From the NCBI GenBank assembly GCA_019638385.1, contig JAHBTW010000014.1, forward strand, positions 62,001 to 126,000: a DNA stretch of 64,000 nt, in the 5' to 3' direction. The first letter of the stretch is position 1, and every line of letters begins with the position of its first letter. Under the pieces are notes generated by a model, which worked only from the letters and a program-made list of their open reading frames with translations, had not been told where the DNA came from and ran no database searches. A program made the translations under genes and the position numbers. Positions 26,275 to 33,896 of the stretch are shown piece by piece. This DNA comes from Saprospiraceae bacterium (GTDB lineage: Bacteria > Bacteroidota > Bacteroidia > Chitinophagales > Saprospiraceae).

Positions 26275-26960
26275 GCCCGCAAAAATGGCAATATTTCCCG
26301 AATGTGATCCACCTGCCGGAACCGGGGATTGTCAATTTGCACCTCCACCTTTTCGTGTTCCCAGGTGATGTGGTACGGCACATGGATGCCGTGCCCGCCG
26401 ATTTCGAGTACAGGCAATACATCCGATTTGATGGAATTGCCGATCATGAGAAACGCCTCCGGCGCAATGTCTAAATGGCGCAGCAACTTGCGGTAATCGG
26501 CCTCTTTTTTGTCCGACATGATCTCAATGTGATGGAAAAATCGCTCTAAGCCCGATTTTTTGAGTTTGCGCTCCTGATCGAGCAGGTCGCCTTTGGTGGC
26601 CATCACGAGGCGATAGCGACCGTGTAGCGCGCTGAGCACCTCCTCTACCCCATCGAGGATATCCACCGGTTTTTCCAACAACTCCCTGCCGAATTGGATG
26701 CTTTTTTCAATCACATCCAAACTGACGGTTTTGGCCGTCACGTTCATGGCCGTTTCTATCATGGAAAGCATGAAACTCTTCACGCCGTATCCGTAAAGGT
26801 CGAGGTTTTTGATCTCCGTTTTGAGCAGTTCCCGCGATACGGTGTGCTGCGGCAGGAAGTCTTCGAGCAGTGCGCAAAACTGGCGTTCCGCTTCCTGAAA
26901 GTTGGGTTCATTCACCCACAGCGTATCGTCGGCATCAAATGCTATCACCTGGTATTTCAT
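26271..26960 (-). CDS. HAD-superfamily hydrolase (phosphatase-like)
   Basis: HAD hydrolases remove phosphate through an aspartyl intermediate. This 229-residue protein has motif I DADDTLW at residues 9-15 (nucleophile Asp9, acid/base Asp11), a helical cap, motif II in LVMATKGD, motif III Lys in DKKEADY and motif IV around MIGNSIKSDV. Substrate is unknown. I use ATG 26960, which puts motif I at its usual position; the frame continues upstream to 27071 without family character. First gene of the operon with the CAT-like and isoaspartyl peptidase genes. Confidence 0.9.
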   Translation of the reverse strand: MKYQVIAFDADDTLWVNEPNFQEAERQFCALLEDFLPQHTVSRELLKTEIKNLDLYGYGVKSFMLSMIETAMNVTAKTVSLDVIEKSIQFGRELLEKPVDILDGVEEVLSALHGRYRLVMATKGDLLDQERKLKKSGLERFFHHIEIMSDKKEADYRKLLRHLDIAPEAFLMIGNSIKSDVLPVLEIGGHGIHVPYHITWEHEKVEVQIDNPRFRQVDHIREILPFLRA

Positions 26961-27125
26961 GGCAAGACCGGCTTTTTGGTTACAGGCCGCAAGATAAAAA
27001 TTGCATTTTTTTTGATCTCCTAAAATCCAACTACAACGATGAGGTCGTATGTAAAATGACGGGCGATCCATTGTCGGTCGCTACCGAGACCAAATACTTT
27101 ATTTCATAACCAAAAACGCAATGCC

Positions 27126-29891
27126 ATGAAGCAATTTTTAAAGCAGGCGCCTGCCGCCACCCAATCACCTCCCTTCCTCACTTTGTTTTTTGTGTTCGTG
27201 TTGTCTTTCTTCTCCTTTATTACCCCCTCCAACGGACAGTTGATTTACGGGCTTTCCGGGAACAACCTCATTTCATTCAATGCGAACCTGCCCACGATTT
27301 TGGAAAGTAACACGGCCATCTCCGGCGTAGCCGCCGGTCAGGTACTGGCGGGTTTGGACTTCCGTCCCGCCACCGGCGAACTGTACGCTTTGGGCTATGC
27401 CGCCGCTACCGGTATGGCGCAGCTATATACCCTCAACACCGCCACGGCTACCGCTACCGCAGTGGGCGCTATGTCTATGCTCGGCGCCAACCTCGGCCGC
27501 ATCGGGTTTGATTTCAACCCAACCGTGGACCGCATCCGCGTGACGGGCAGCAACGGCGGGAATTTCCGCCTGCACCCCGTGACCGGTGCATTGGTGGCTA
27601 CCGACGGTTCGCTCGCTTTTGCCGCAGGCGATGCCAATGCAGGCGCAACGGCCGCTATCGGCGCAGTGGCTTACACCAACAGTTACATCGGTTCCACGGC
27701 TACCACGCTCTACAACTACGATGTGGCCCTCAACGTGCTCACCACTCAGATTCCCCCCAACGACGGCGTGCTCAACACCATCGGCGCAACCGGCATCACC
27801 ATTAATCCCGCTGCTCCTTCGGTGGACATGGATATTTATTTTGATGCCCAAAGCTCTACCAACCTGGCTTTCCTTTCAGCCAACGTGGCTGGACTGGTGA
27901 ACATGCTCTACACAATAAATTTGTCGAATGGGATGACCACCTCGGTGGGCCTCATCGGCGGCGGCATAGCGGTGAGCAACATCGCCGTATTCATTGACCG
28001 GACCGTGCCTGCGGAGGTGACGGGACAACTGGTATTTGGTTTAACTTCTAACAACAATCTGATTTCCTTTGATTCTGACGCGCCCGGCATTCTCCGCAGC
28101 GCCACGGCCATCTCCGGCGTAGCCGCCGGTCAGGTACTGGCGGGTTTGGACTTCCGTCCCGCCACCGGCGAACTGTACGCTTTGGGCTATGCCGCCGCTA
28201 CCGGCATGGCGCAGTTATACACCCTCAACACTGCTACAGCAGCCGCTACCGCAGTGGGCGCTATGTCTATGCTCGGCGCCAACCTCGGCCGCATCGGGTT
28301 TGATTTCAACCCCACCGTGGACCGCATCCGCGTGACGGGCAGCAACGGCGGGAATTTCCGCCTGCACCCCGTGACCGGTGCATTGGTGGCTACCGACGGT
28401 TCGCTCGCTTTTGCCGCAGGCGATGCCAATGCAGGCGCAACGGCCGCTATCGGCGCAGTGGCTTACACCAACAGTTACATCGGTTCCACGGCTACCACGC
28501 TCTACAACTACGATGTGGCCCTCAACGTGCTCACCACTCAGATTCCCCCCAACGACGGCGTGCTCAACACCATCGGCGCAACCGGCATCACCATTAATCC
28601 CGCTGCTCCTTCGGTGGACATGGATATTTATTTTGATGCCCAAAGCTCTACCAACCTGGCTTTCCTTTCAGCCAACGTGGCTGGACTGGTGAACATGCTC
28701 TACACAATAAATTTGTCGAATGGGATGACCACCTCGGTGGGCCTCATCGGCGGCGGCATAGCGGTGAGCAACATCGCCGTATTCATTGACCGGACCGTGC
28801 CTGCGGAGGTGACGGGACAACTGGTATTTGGTTTAACTTCTAACAACAATCTGATTTCCTTTGATTCTGACGCGCCCGGCATTCTCCGCAGCGCCACGGC
28901 CATCTCCGGCGTAGCCGCCGGTCAGGTACTGGCGGGTTTGGACTTCCGTCCCGCCACCGGCGAACTGTACGCTTTGGGCTATGCCGCCGCTACCGGCATG
29001 GCGCAGTTATACACCCTCAACACTGCTACAGCAGCCGCTACCGCAGTGGGCGCTATGTCTATGCTCGGCGCCAACCTCGGCCGCATCGGGTTTGATTTCA
29101 ACCCCACCGTGGACCGCATCCGCGTGACGGGCAGCAACGGCGGGAATTTCCGCCTGCACCCCGTGACCGGTGCATTGGTGGCTACCGACGGTTCGCTCGC
29201 TTTTGCCGCAGGCGATGCCAATGCAGGCGCAACGGCCGCTATCGGCGCAGTGGCTTATACCAATAGTTTCAACGGGACGACCAGCACCACGCTGTACAAC
29301 TATGCCGGCATTCTGAACATCATCACAACACAGATTCCACCCAACGACGGCATCTTGAACACCGTAGGTTTATCGGGCATCATCCTGAACCCGGCAGACC
29401 CGTCTGTGGACATGGATATTTATTACGATCTGAACACGAGCACGAACCTGGCCTATCTGTGCGCCAATCCGGGCATCACCAACAATGACAATTTTTACAC
29501 CTTGTCGTTGGCTACGGGTATGGTCAGTTCCGTGGGAAGGATCGGTAACGGGATTGCCGTGAGCAACATCGCGGTGTTCATTGATTCTGTGTTGATTTCC
29601 AGTACGCAGGACGTTGCACTCAGCCCCGTCGGCATGAACGCATTCCCGAATCCGGCGCGGGACGTAGTCAATTTCAGTTTTGAACTGGATCAGGCGGCAG
29701 AGGTGCGATTGATTGCCACCGATGCTACTGGCCGCAGGGTTGCGGTTATTTTTAACGGCCAAGTTCCGGGCGGTCCGTTTGTGACCGAGTGGAATTTGGA
29801 AAACAACATACCCGGAGGCGTTTATTTTGTACACCTCTTCACGGGCAATGCGCTGCGCTCAAGCACCAAAGTGGTGGTAGCGCCGAGATAA
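27126..29891 (+). CDS. T9SS-exported protein with three near-identical DUF4394 repeats
   Basis: This 921-residue protein has a signal peptide (ending PSNGQ), three tandem copies of a DUF4394 domain of 264 residues and a type A T9SS sorting domain. DUF4394 is of unknown function; each copy contains LAGLDFRPATGELYALG, GRIGFDFNPTVDRIRV, NFRLHP and a final GIAVSNIAVFID. The C-terminal domain starts near residue 835 (MNAFPNPARDVVNFSF) and ends in the strand pattern GVYFVHLFTGNALRSSTKVVV, a cell-surface sorting and anchoring signal. The three copies are nearly identical even in DNA, which implies very recent duplication. A rho-independent terminator follows. The ATG at 27126 gives a complete signal peptide. 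Confidence 0.9.
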   Translation: MKQFLKQAPAATQSPPFLTLFFVFVLSFFSFITPSNGQLIYGLSGNNLISFNANLPTILESNTAISGVAAGQVLAGLDFRPATGELYALGYAAATGMAQLYTLNTATATATAVGAMSMLGANLGRIGFDFNPTVDRIRVTGSNGGNFRLHPVTGALVATDGSLAFAAGDANAGATAAIGAVAYTNSYIGSTATTLYNYDVALNVLTTQIPPNDGVLNTIGATGITINPAAPSVDMDIYFDAQSSTNLAFLSANVAGLVNMLYTINLSNGMTTSVGLIGGGIAVSNIAVFIDRTVPAEVTGQLVFGLTSNNNLISFDSDAPGILRSATAISGVAAGQVLAGLDFRPATGELYALGYAAATGMAQLYTLNTATAAATAVGAMSMLGANLGRIGFDFNPTVDRIRVTGSNGGNFRLHPVTGALVATDGSLAFAAGDANAGATAAIGAVAYTNSYIGSTATTLYNYDVALNVLTTQIPPNDGVLNTIGATGITINPAAPSVDMDIYFDAQSSTNLAFLSANVAGLVNMLYTINLSNGMTTSVGLIGGGIAVSNIAVFIDRTVPAEVTGQLVFGLTSNNNLISFDSDAPGILRSATAISGVAAGQVLAGLDFRPATGELYALGYAAATGMAQLYTLNTATAAATAVGAMSMLGANLGRIGFDFNPTVDRIRVTGSNGGNFRLHPVTGALVATDGSLAFAAGDANAGATAAIGAVAYTNSFNGTTSTTLYNYAGILNIITTQIPPNDGILNTVGLSGIILNPADPSVDMDIYYDLNTSTNLAYLCANPGITNNDNFYTLSLATGMVSSVGRIGNGIAVSNIAVFIDSVLISSTQDVALSPVGMNAFPNPARDVVNFSFELDQAAEVRLIATDATGRRVAVIFNGQVPGGPFVTEWNLENNIPGGVYFVHLFTGNALRSSTKVVVAPR
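27317..28108 (+). repeat. 792-bp DNA repeat, unit 1 of 3 within the DUF4394 gene
   Basis: Unit 1 differs from unit 2 only in its first part (for example A at 27521 against C at 28313); from there its right half is identical to unit 2 as far as I can read by eye. Confidence 0.85.
28109..28900 (+). repeat. 792-bp DNA repeat, unit 2 of 3 (mosaic)
   Basis: The left part matches unit 3 exactly and the right part matches unit 1 exactly. The switch point lies between 28314 and 28465. This is the pattern expected if unit 2 arose by unequal crossing-over between two older copies. Confidence 0.8.
28901..29590 (+). repeat. DNA repeat, unit 3 of 3 (divergent right end)
   Basis: It is identical to unit 2 until 29257, then diverges from 29258 onward while keeping the same protein fold (IPPNDGILNTVGLSG against IPPNDGVLNTIGATG). 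Confidence 0.8.
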
Positions 29892-29920
29892 AATTGTGTA
29901 TTTTCGTCACATCATTTAGA

Positions 29921-29960
29921 AGCCCGGTTTGCTGATACAGCAGGCCGGGCTGTTTTTTTT
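29921..29960 (+). terminator. Rho-independent terminator of the DUF4394 gene
   Basis: AGCCCGG pairs with CCGGGCT (29921-29951) and is followed by G and eight T residues on the plus strand. It lies 30 bp after the stop codon. Confidence 0.85.
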
Positions 29961-29967
29961 AGGGTTC

Positions 29968-29983
29968 AAAGCTCGCAGCTTTT
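29968..29983. repeat. Minimal family-A hairpin (copy A3)
   Basis: AAAGCT-CGC-AGCTTT (6-bp stem) lies 6 bp upstream of the convergent pfkA stop at 29989. The core word GCTCGCAGCT is the family-A word. Confidence 0.5.
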
Positions 29984-29988
29984 CCTCA

Positions 29989-30972
29989 TCACATCGCCAA
30001 AATCTCCGCCAGCCGTTGCAAATCCTCGTTGGGGATTTTGGTTTTGTTGATGGCGTCGTCGAAAGGCGTGTAGGCGATTTTATCGTTGATGATGCCGGCC
30101 ATGACGTCTTTGCGGCCTTCGAGCAACCCGTGTATGGCGGCATCGCCGAGGCGGCTGGCCAGTACGCGGTCTTGTGCGGTGGGGGAACCGCCGCGCTGGA
30201 GGTGACCGATGATGGTCACTTTGATGTCGTAGTAATCAATTTGCTCCTGCACTTTCTGTGCGATTTGGGTAGCACCGCCCAGGTTGCTACCTTCCGCCAC
30301 AATGACGAGGCTGAACAGTTTTTTCCGGCGGGCATTCATTTGAAGCTCTTCCACCAAATTGTCAATGGAGCGCGACGATTCGGGAATAATGACATACGCC
30401 GCACCGCTGCCGATGCCGGTATTGAGCGCGATAAAGCCGGCGTGACGGCCCATCACTTCAATGAAGAACACGCGGTTGTGCGAGTCGGCGGTGTCGCGTA
30501 TTTTATCCACGGCTTCAATGGCGGTGTTGACGGCGGTGTCAAACCCGATGGTATAGTCGGTGCCGAAGAGGTCGTTGTCAATGGTGCCGGGAATGCCGAT
30601 GATGGGAATCCCGTGCTCCTCGTACATGATGTGAGCGCCGGTGAAGGTACCGTTGCCGCCGATGGCAATGCAGGCGTCTATGTCGTGGGCCACCAGCGTT
30701 TGGTACGCCTGACGACGGCCTTCTGCACTAAGAAAACGCTCACTGCGGGCGGTTTTGAGAAATGTGCCGCCCCGGTGTATGATGTTGCTCACATCGGAGC
30801 GCTCCAGACGGTCCAGGTCGCCGTCAATCATGCCTTCATAACCGCGCTTGATGCCGAATATGTGCAGGCCGTGATAACTCCCGGAACGCACCACCGCTCT
30901 CAATGCAGCATTCATGCCGGGCGCATCTCCGCCGGAGGTGAAAACAGCTACTCGTTTAATGTCCTTGCTCAT
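29989..30972 (-). CDS. pfkA: 6-phosphofructokinase (ATP-type) with an Asn at the usual GGD aspartate
   Basis: PfkA phosphorylates fructose-6-phosphate to fructose-1,6-bisphosphate. The 327-residue protein has FTSGGDAPGMNAALR at 11-25, the substrate loop PGTIDND (catalytic Asp132) and MGRHAGFIAL. The PGT form of that loop and Gly108 are the residues expected for ATP rather than pyrophosphate use. Odd: the phosphate-binding motif normally GGDG(T/S) reads GGNGT here (Asn107, codon AAC at 30654-30652), replacing the aspartate that in E. coli (Asp103) helps bind Mg-ATP. It overlaps the upstream sugar-kinase gene by 4 bp, so the two form an operon that would feed glycolysis. Confidence 0.94.
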   Translation of the reverse strand: MSKDIKRVAVFTSGGDAPGMNAALRAVVRSGSYHGLHIFGIKRGYEGMIDGDLDRLERSDVSNIIHRGGTFLKTARSERFLSAEGRRQAYQTLVAHDIDACIAIGGNGTFTGAHIMYEEHGIPIIGIPGTIDNDLFGTDYTIGFDTAVNTAIEAVDKIRDTADSHNRVFFIEVMGRHAGFIALNTGIGSGAAYVIIPESSRSIDNLVEELQMNARRKKLFSLVIVAEGSNLGGATQIAQKVQEQIDYYDIKVTIIGHLQRGGSPTAQDRVLASRLGDAAIHGLLEGRKDVMAGIINDKIAYTPFDDAINKTKIPNEDLQRLAEILAM

Positions 30973-31826
30973 TGCAGTTGTAAGATATGGCCGCTATGAA
31001 AGGCCGTGAGATTATCAATGGGTTTTTGGATGAAGATGCCGGGGTGCATATTCCGTTCGGCCAGCACCACTTCGAGCACGTCTCGGAAATAGTACGCGAT
31101 GGAACCGATGAAATGCACCGGTAGCGTGATATGCCCTTCGTATTTGCGCACATGGCGATCCACGAAGTTGGCAAATGCATCGTAGAGGAGTTTTTGTATA
31201 AAAATATGCTCTTTGTTTTCAGAAAAAAAGCGGGTGAAGGAGCCGATATACACATTCGGTTCGGTTGGGCCGGCATATACCCCGTCTAAGATTTCCTGTT
31301 CACCGCCGGGATATTTGGCTTCAAACCGCTCGCGGATATCGGCGGGCATTTCCCGGTAAAAGTAGGCGCGTATGAGCGCCCGGCCCAACCAGGTGCCGCT
31401 GCCTTCGTCGCCGATGAGATAACCGAGGTTGGTCACGTTGTCCGTCACCCGTTCACCGTCGAAAAGGCAGGTATTGGAACCCGTACCCAATATACAGGCA
31501 ATGCCGGGCGATTTTCCGCAGGTGGCGCGGGCTGCGCCGAGCAGGTCGTGCTTCACTGTAACGGCGGCATGGGGGAAAATCCGCCGCAGAGCGTGTTCTA
31601 TTTTTCCGGAGCGCCCGACATCCCAGCAGCCGGCGCCGTAAAAGAATACCGATTTCGCTCCTGCCGCAGCCACATGGCCGTCGAACGCGGGCGATAAGAT
31701 GTCGTATATCTCCTGCTCATTGAGAAACACAGGGTTTACTCCCTTTGTATGCAGGCTTTCCGTCACTCCTTCATGTACGATTTGCCAGTCTGCCTTGGTT
31801 GATCCACAATCTACTACCACCGTCAT
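30969..31826 (-). CDS. BadF/BadG-type ATPase, N-acetylglucosamine kinase-like
   Basis: The 285-residue protein belongs to the ASKHA sugar-kinase fold. Phosphate-1 motif VVDCGSTKADW is at residues 4-14, phosphate-2 ILGTGSNTCLFDG in the middle, and GYLIGDEGSGTWLGRALI matches the pattern of N-acetylglucosamine kinases of this family. It would phosphorylate an amino sugar at C6, but specificity is inferred. I start at ATG 31826, which places the first motif at the N-terminus. Its stop overlaps the pfkA start by 4 bp. Together with the NagB-PIG-L fusion 4 kb away it suggests amino-sugar use. Confidence 0.85.
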   Translation of the reverse strand: MTVVVDCGSTKADWQIVHEGVTESLHTKGVNPVFLNEQEIYDILSPAFDGHVAAAGAKSVFFYGAGCWDVGRSGKIEHALRRIFPHAAVTVKHDLLGAARATCGKSPGIACILGTGSNTCLFDGERVTDNVTNLGYLIGDEGSGTWLGRALIRAYFYREMPADIRERFEAKYPGGEQEILDGVYAGPTEPNVYIGSFTRFFSENKEHIFIQKLLYDAFANFVDRHVRKYEGHITLPVHFIGSIAYYFRDVLEVVLAERNMHPGIFIQKPIDNLTAFHSGHILQLQ

Positions 31827-31965
31827 AATGCGTCCGTGTGTTGGTTTTACCGGCAAAAGTAGTGTTATTCCGACACTAAGGGGAAAAATATAGTCGGGAA
31901 AACATATACCCGTACAATTGAAAAATAACGAATATTGGTCGGAAATTCAACTACATATCACTGTC

Positions 31966-32508
31966 ATGGATAAATTGCTGCAACAAACCTGCATCGTCAT
32001 CGGACGCATCAACGAAGCGCTGGGCAGCGGGGTTTCCTGGCTCACCACGGCGCTGGTGTTGCTCGTGGGCTTGGATGTAATCTATCGCCGCCTGTTAGAC
32101 GACACCCAAACCTGGATCATGGAAATGGAATGGCACTTGTTTGCGCTCCTATTTCTGCTCGCTGCGGGCTATGCGTTCAAACACGACCGCCATGTGCGGG
32201 TGGATTTGTTTTATTCCAAATTCAGCCCTCGCGACAAAGCCTGGGTCAATCTCATCGGCGGCCTGTTGTTTTTGCTGCCCTGGTGCATGGCCCTCATGGT
32301 ATATGGTTTCCGGTTCGGCCTCGACGCCTTTGTCATCCGCGAAACTTCGCCCGATCCCGGCGGACTGCCGGCGCGCTATATCATCAAATTCTCCATCGCC
32401 GCCGGCGCTTTTTTCCTTTTTTTGCAGGGGGTAGCTTCCGTGGCAGAGTCGGTTTTGGTGATCAGAGGGAAGCTCATCCCGAGGGATGCAGAGGGGGGTA
32501 TCTCTTGA
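31966..32508 (+). CDS. TRAP transporter small permease (DctQ-like)
   Basis: TRAP transporters import carboxylates or sugar acids with a sodium gradient, using a small and a large membrane subunit and a periplasmic binding protein. The 180-residue protein has four predicted membrane helices and the family segment WIMEMEWHLFALLFLLAAGYAFKHDRHVRVD (seen as E-x-x-W...Y-x-x-x-x-D-x-H-V-R-V-D). I use ATG 31966; the frame runs back to 31918 from a TTG. The large permease follows after a 92-bp gap holding a family-A repeat. No binding protein gene is adjacent. Confidence 0.9.
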   Translation: MDKLLQQTCIVIGRINEALGSGVSWLTTALVLLVGLDVIYRRLLDDTQTWIMEMEWHLFALLFLLAAGYAFKHDRHVRVDLFYSKFSPRDKAWVNLIGGLLFLLPWCMALMVYGFRFGLDAFVIRETSPDPGGLPARYIIKFSIAAGAFFLFLQGVASVAESVLVIRGKLIPRDAEGGIS

Positions 32509-32540
32509 AAATGCTCACAGGTTTATCTTCTTTTTGATTT

Positions 32541-32579
32541 GAAAGTTGCAAAACTCGCAACTCGTGGCTCGCAGCTACC
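32541..32579. repeat. Family-A repeat (copy A4), between tandem genes
   Basis: GAAAGTTGC and AAAACTCGCAACTCGTGGCTCGCAGCTACC-type words lie between the TRAP small and large permease genes. This copy sits inside an operon, so if it folds it could dampen read-through. Confidence 0.5.
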
Positions 32580-32600
32580 TAAACAGACACAAAAAATGAC

Positions 32601-33896
32601 ATGGAAATAATCGCACTCATCCTCTTCATCAGCATTTTCGTACTCATTCTCTATGGGTATCCCGTGGCGTTCACCCTGGCGGGTCTGTCCATTTTATATA
32701 CGGTATGTTTCCTCGATCCGGCGGTCTTGGCCGCATTGCCGCCGCGCGTCATGGGGGTGATGAACAATTATGTGCTGATCGCCGTGCCGCTGTTCATTTA
32801 CATGGGCATTATGCTGGAACGCTCCGGTTTGGCTGCGCAGTTGCTCGAAACGATGGCCGTGCTCATGGGGCGCGTTCGCGGCGGACTGGCGGTATCGGTG
32901 GTATTGGTCGGCGCATTGCTAGCTGCCTCCACGGGCATTGTGGGGGCTACCGTTGTCACGATGGGATTGATCAGTTTGCCGACCATGCTGCGGCGCAACT
33001 ACCGCCCCGAATTGGCCACCGGCACCATCGCCGCCGCCGGCACGCTGGGGCAGATCATCCCGCCTTCCGTCGTATTGGTATTACTCGGCAGCGTGCTGAA
33101 TGTATCCGTGGGCGATCTGTTCTCTGCGGCATTTTTACCGGGTTTTCTGCTCGTCGGGTTGTATTTGGCCTACATTCTTATCGCCTCGGCGCTCCGGCCC
33201 AATATCGCTCCGGCCATGCCGGCCGAGGAGGTGGCGGCCTTCATGGGGCCGGGGTTTGCGCGCAAGGTTTTGCAGGCGCTCGTGATGCCTTTAGTGCTCA
33301 TCGTGGCGGTGTTGGGTTCCATCTTTGCGGGCATTGCGTCGCCCACGGAAGCGGCCGCCATCGGGGCCATAGGGGCTACGGCGCTTACGATATTGCAAAA
33401 GCGATTCAACCTGAAGGTGTGGCGTCACGTCATGCGAGAAACCACGCACCTCACGGCGATGGTATTCCTTATTTTGTTGGGCGCTACCACTTTTTCATTG
33501 GTGTTCCGCGAAATGAACGGCGACCGGTTCCTCGTGGAATGGGTGCAAAACGCCAACCTCTCGCCCTATATGTTTTTGCTCTTAGTGATGGCGGTCGTTT
33601 TTGTGGCTGGCTTTTTTATTGATTTTATTGAAATCATATTCATCATCGTGCCCATAGCGGCGCCGATTTTCAAAATCATGGGCATGGACATGATCTGGAT
33701 CGGCGTACTGCTGGCCATCAATTTGCAAACCTCCTTTCTGACGCCGCCCTTCGGTTTTTCACTCTTTTACCTCAAAGGCGTAGCGCCGCCGGAGGTCAGT
33801 ACCGGACAAATCTATCGCGGTATTGTGCCGTTTTTGCTCATTCAATTGGCCTTGCTGGTGGCGGTAGTATTTTTTCCGCAAATGGTTATCCGTTGA
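32601..33896 (+). CDS. TRAP transporter large permease (DctM-like)
   Basis: The 431-residue integral membrane protein of about 12-13 helices is the transport subunit of a TRAP system. Family hallmarks are the N-terminus LFISIFVLILYGYPVAFTLAG, VPLFIYMGIMLERSG, the ATGIVGATVVTMGLISLPTML segment, AAGTLGQIIPPSVVLVLLG and the C-terminal FLTPPFGFSLFYLKGVAPPEV. Its end overlaps the convergent symporter gene by 11 bp. The substrate cannot be told because the binding protein, which sets specificity, is missing from the window. Confidence 0.95.
   Translation: MEIIALILFISIFVLILYGYPVAFTLAGLSILYTVCFLDPAVLAALPPRVMGVMNNYVLIAVPLFIYMGIMLERSGLAAQLLETMAVLMGRVRGGLAVSVVLVGALLAASTGIVGATVVTMGLISLPTMLRRNYRPELATGTIAAAGTLGQIIPPSVVLVLLGSVLNVSVGDLFSAAFLPGFLLVGLYLAYILIASALRPNIAPAMPAEEVAAFMGPGFARKVLQALVMPLVLIVAVLGSIFAGIASPTEAAAIGAIGATALTILQKRFNLKVWRHVMRETTHLTAMVFLILLGATTFSLVFREMNGDRFLVEWVQNANLSPYMFLLLVMAVVFVAGFFIDFIEIIFIIVPIAAPIFKIMGMDMIWIGVLLAINLQTSFLTPPFGFSLFYLKGVAPPEVSTGQIYRGIVPFLLIQLALLVAVVFFPQMVIR

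Noticed and set aside
32705..33622. Plus-strand alternative frame (305 residues) within the TRAP large permease
   Set aside because: Rich in Arg and His and without motifs, whereas the main frame is an intact DctM protein.
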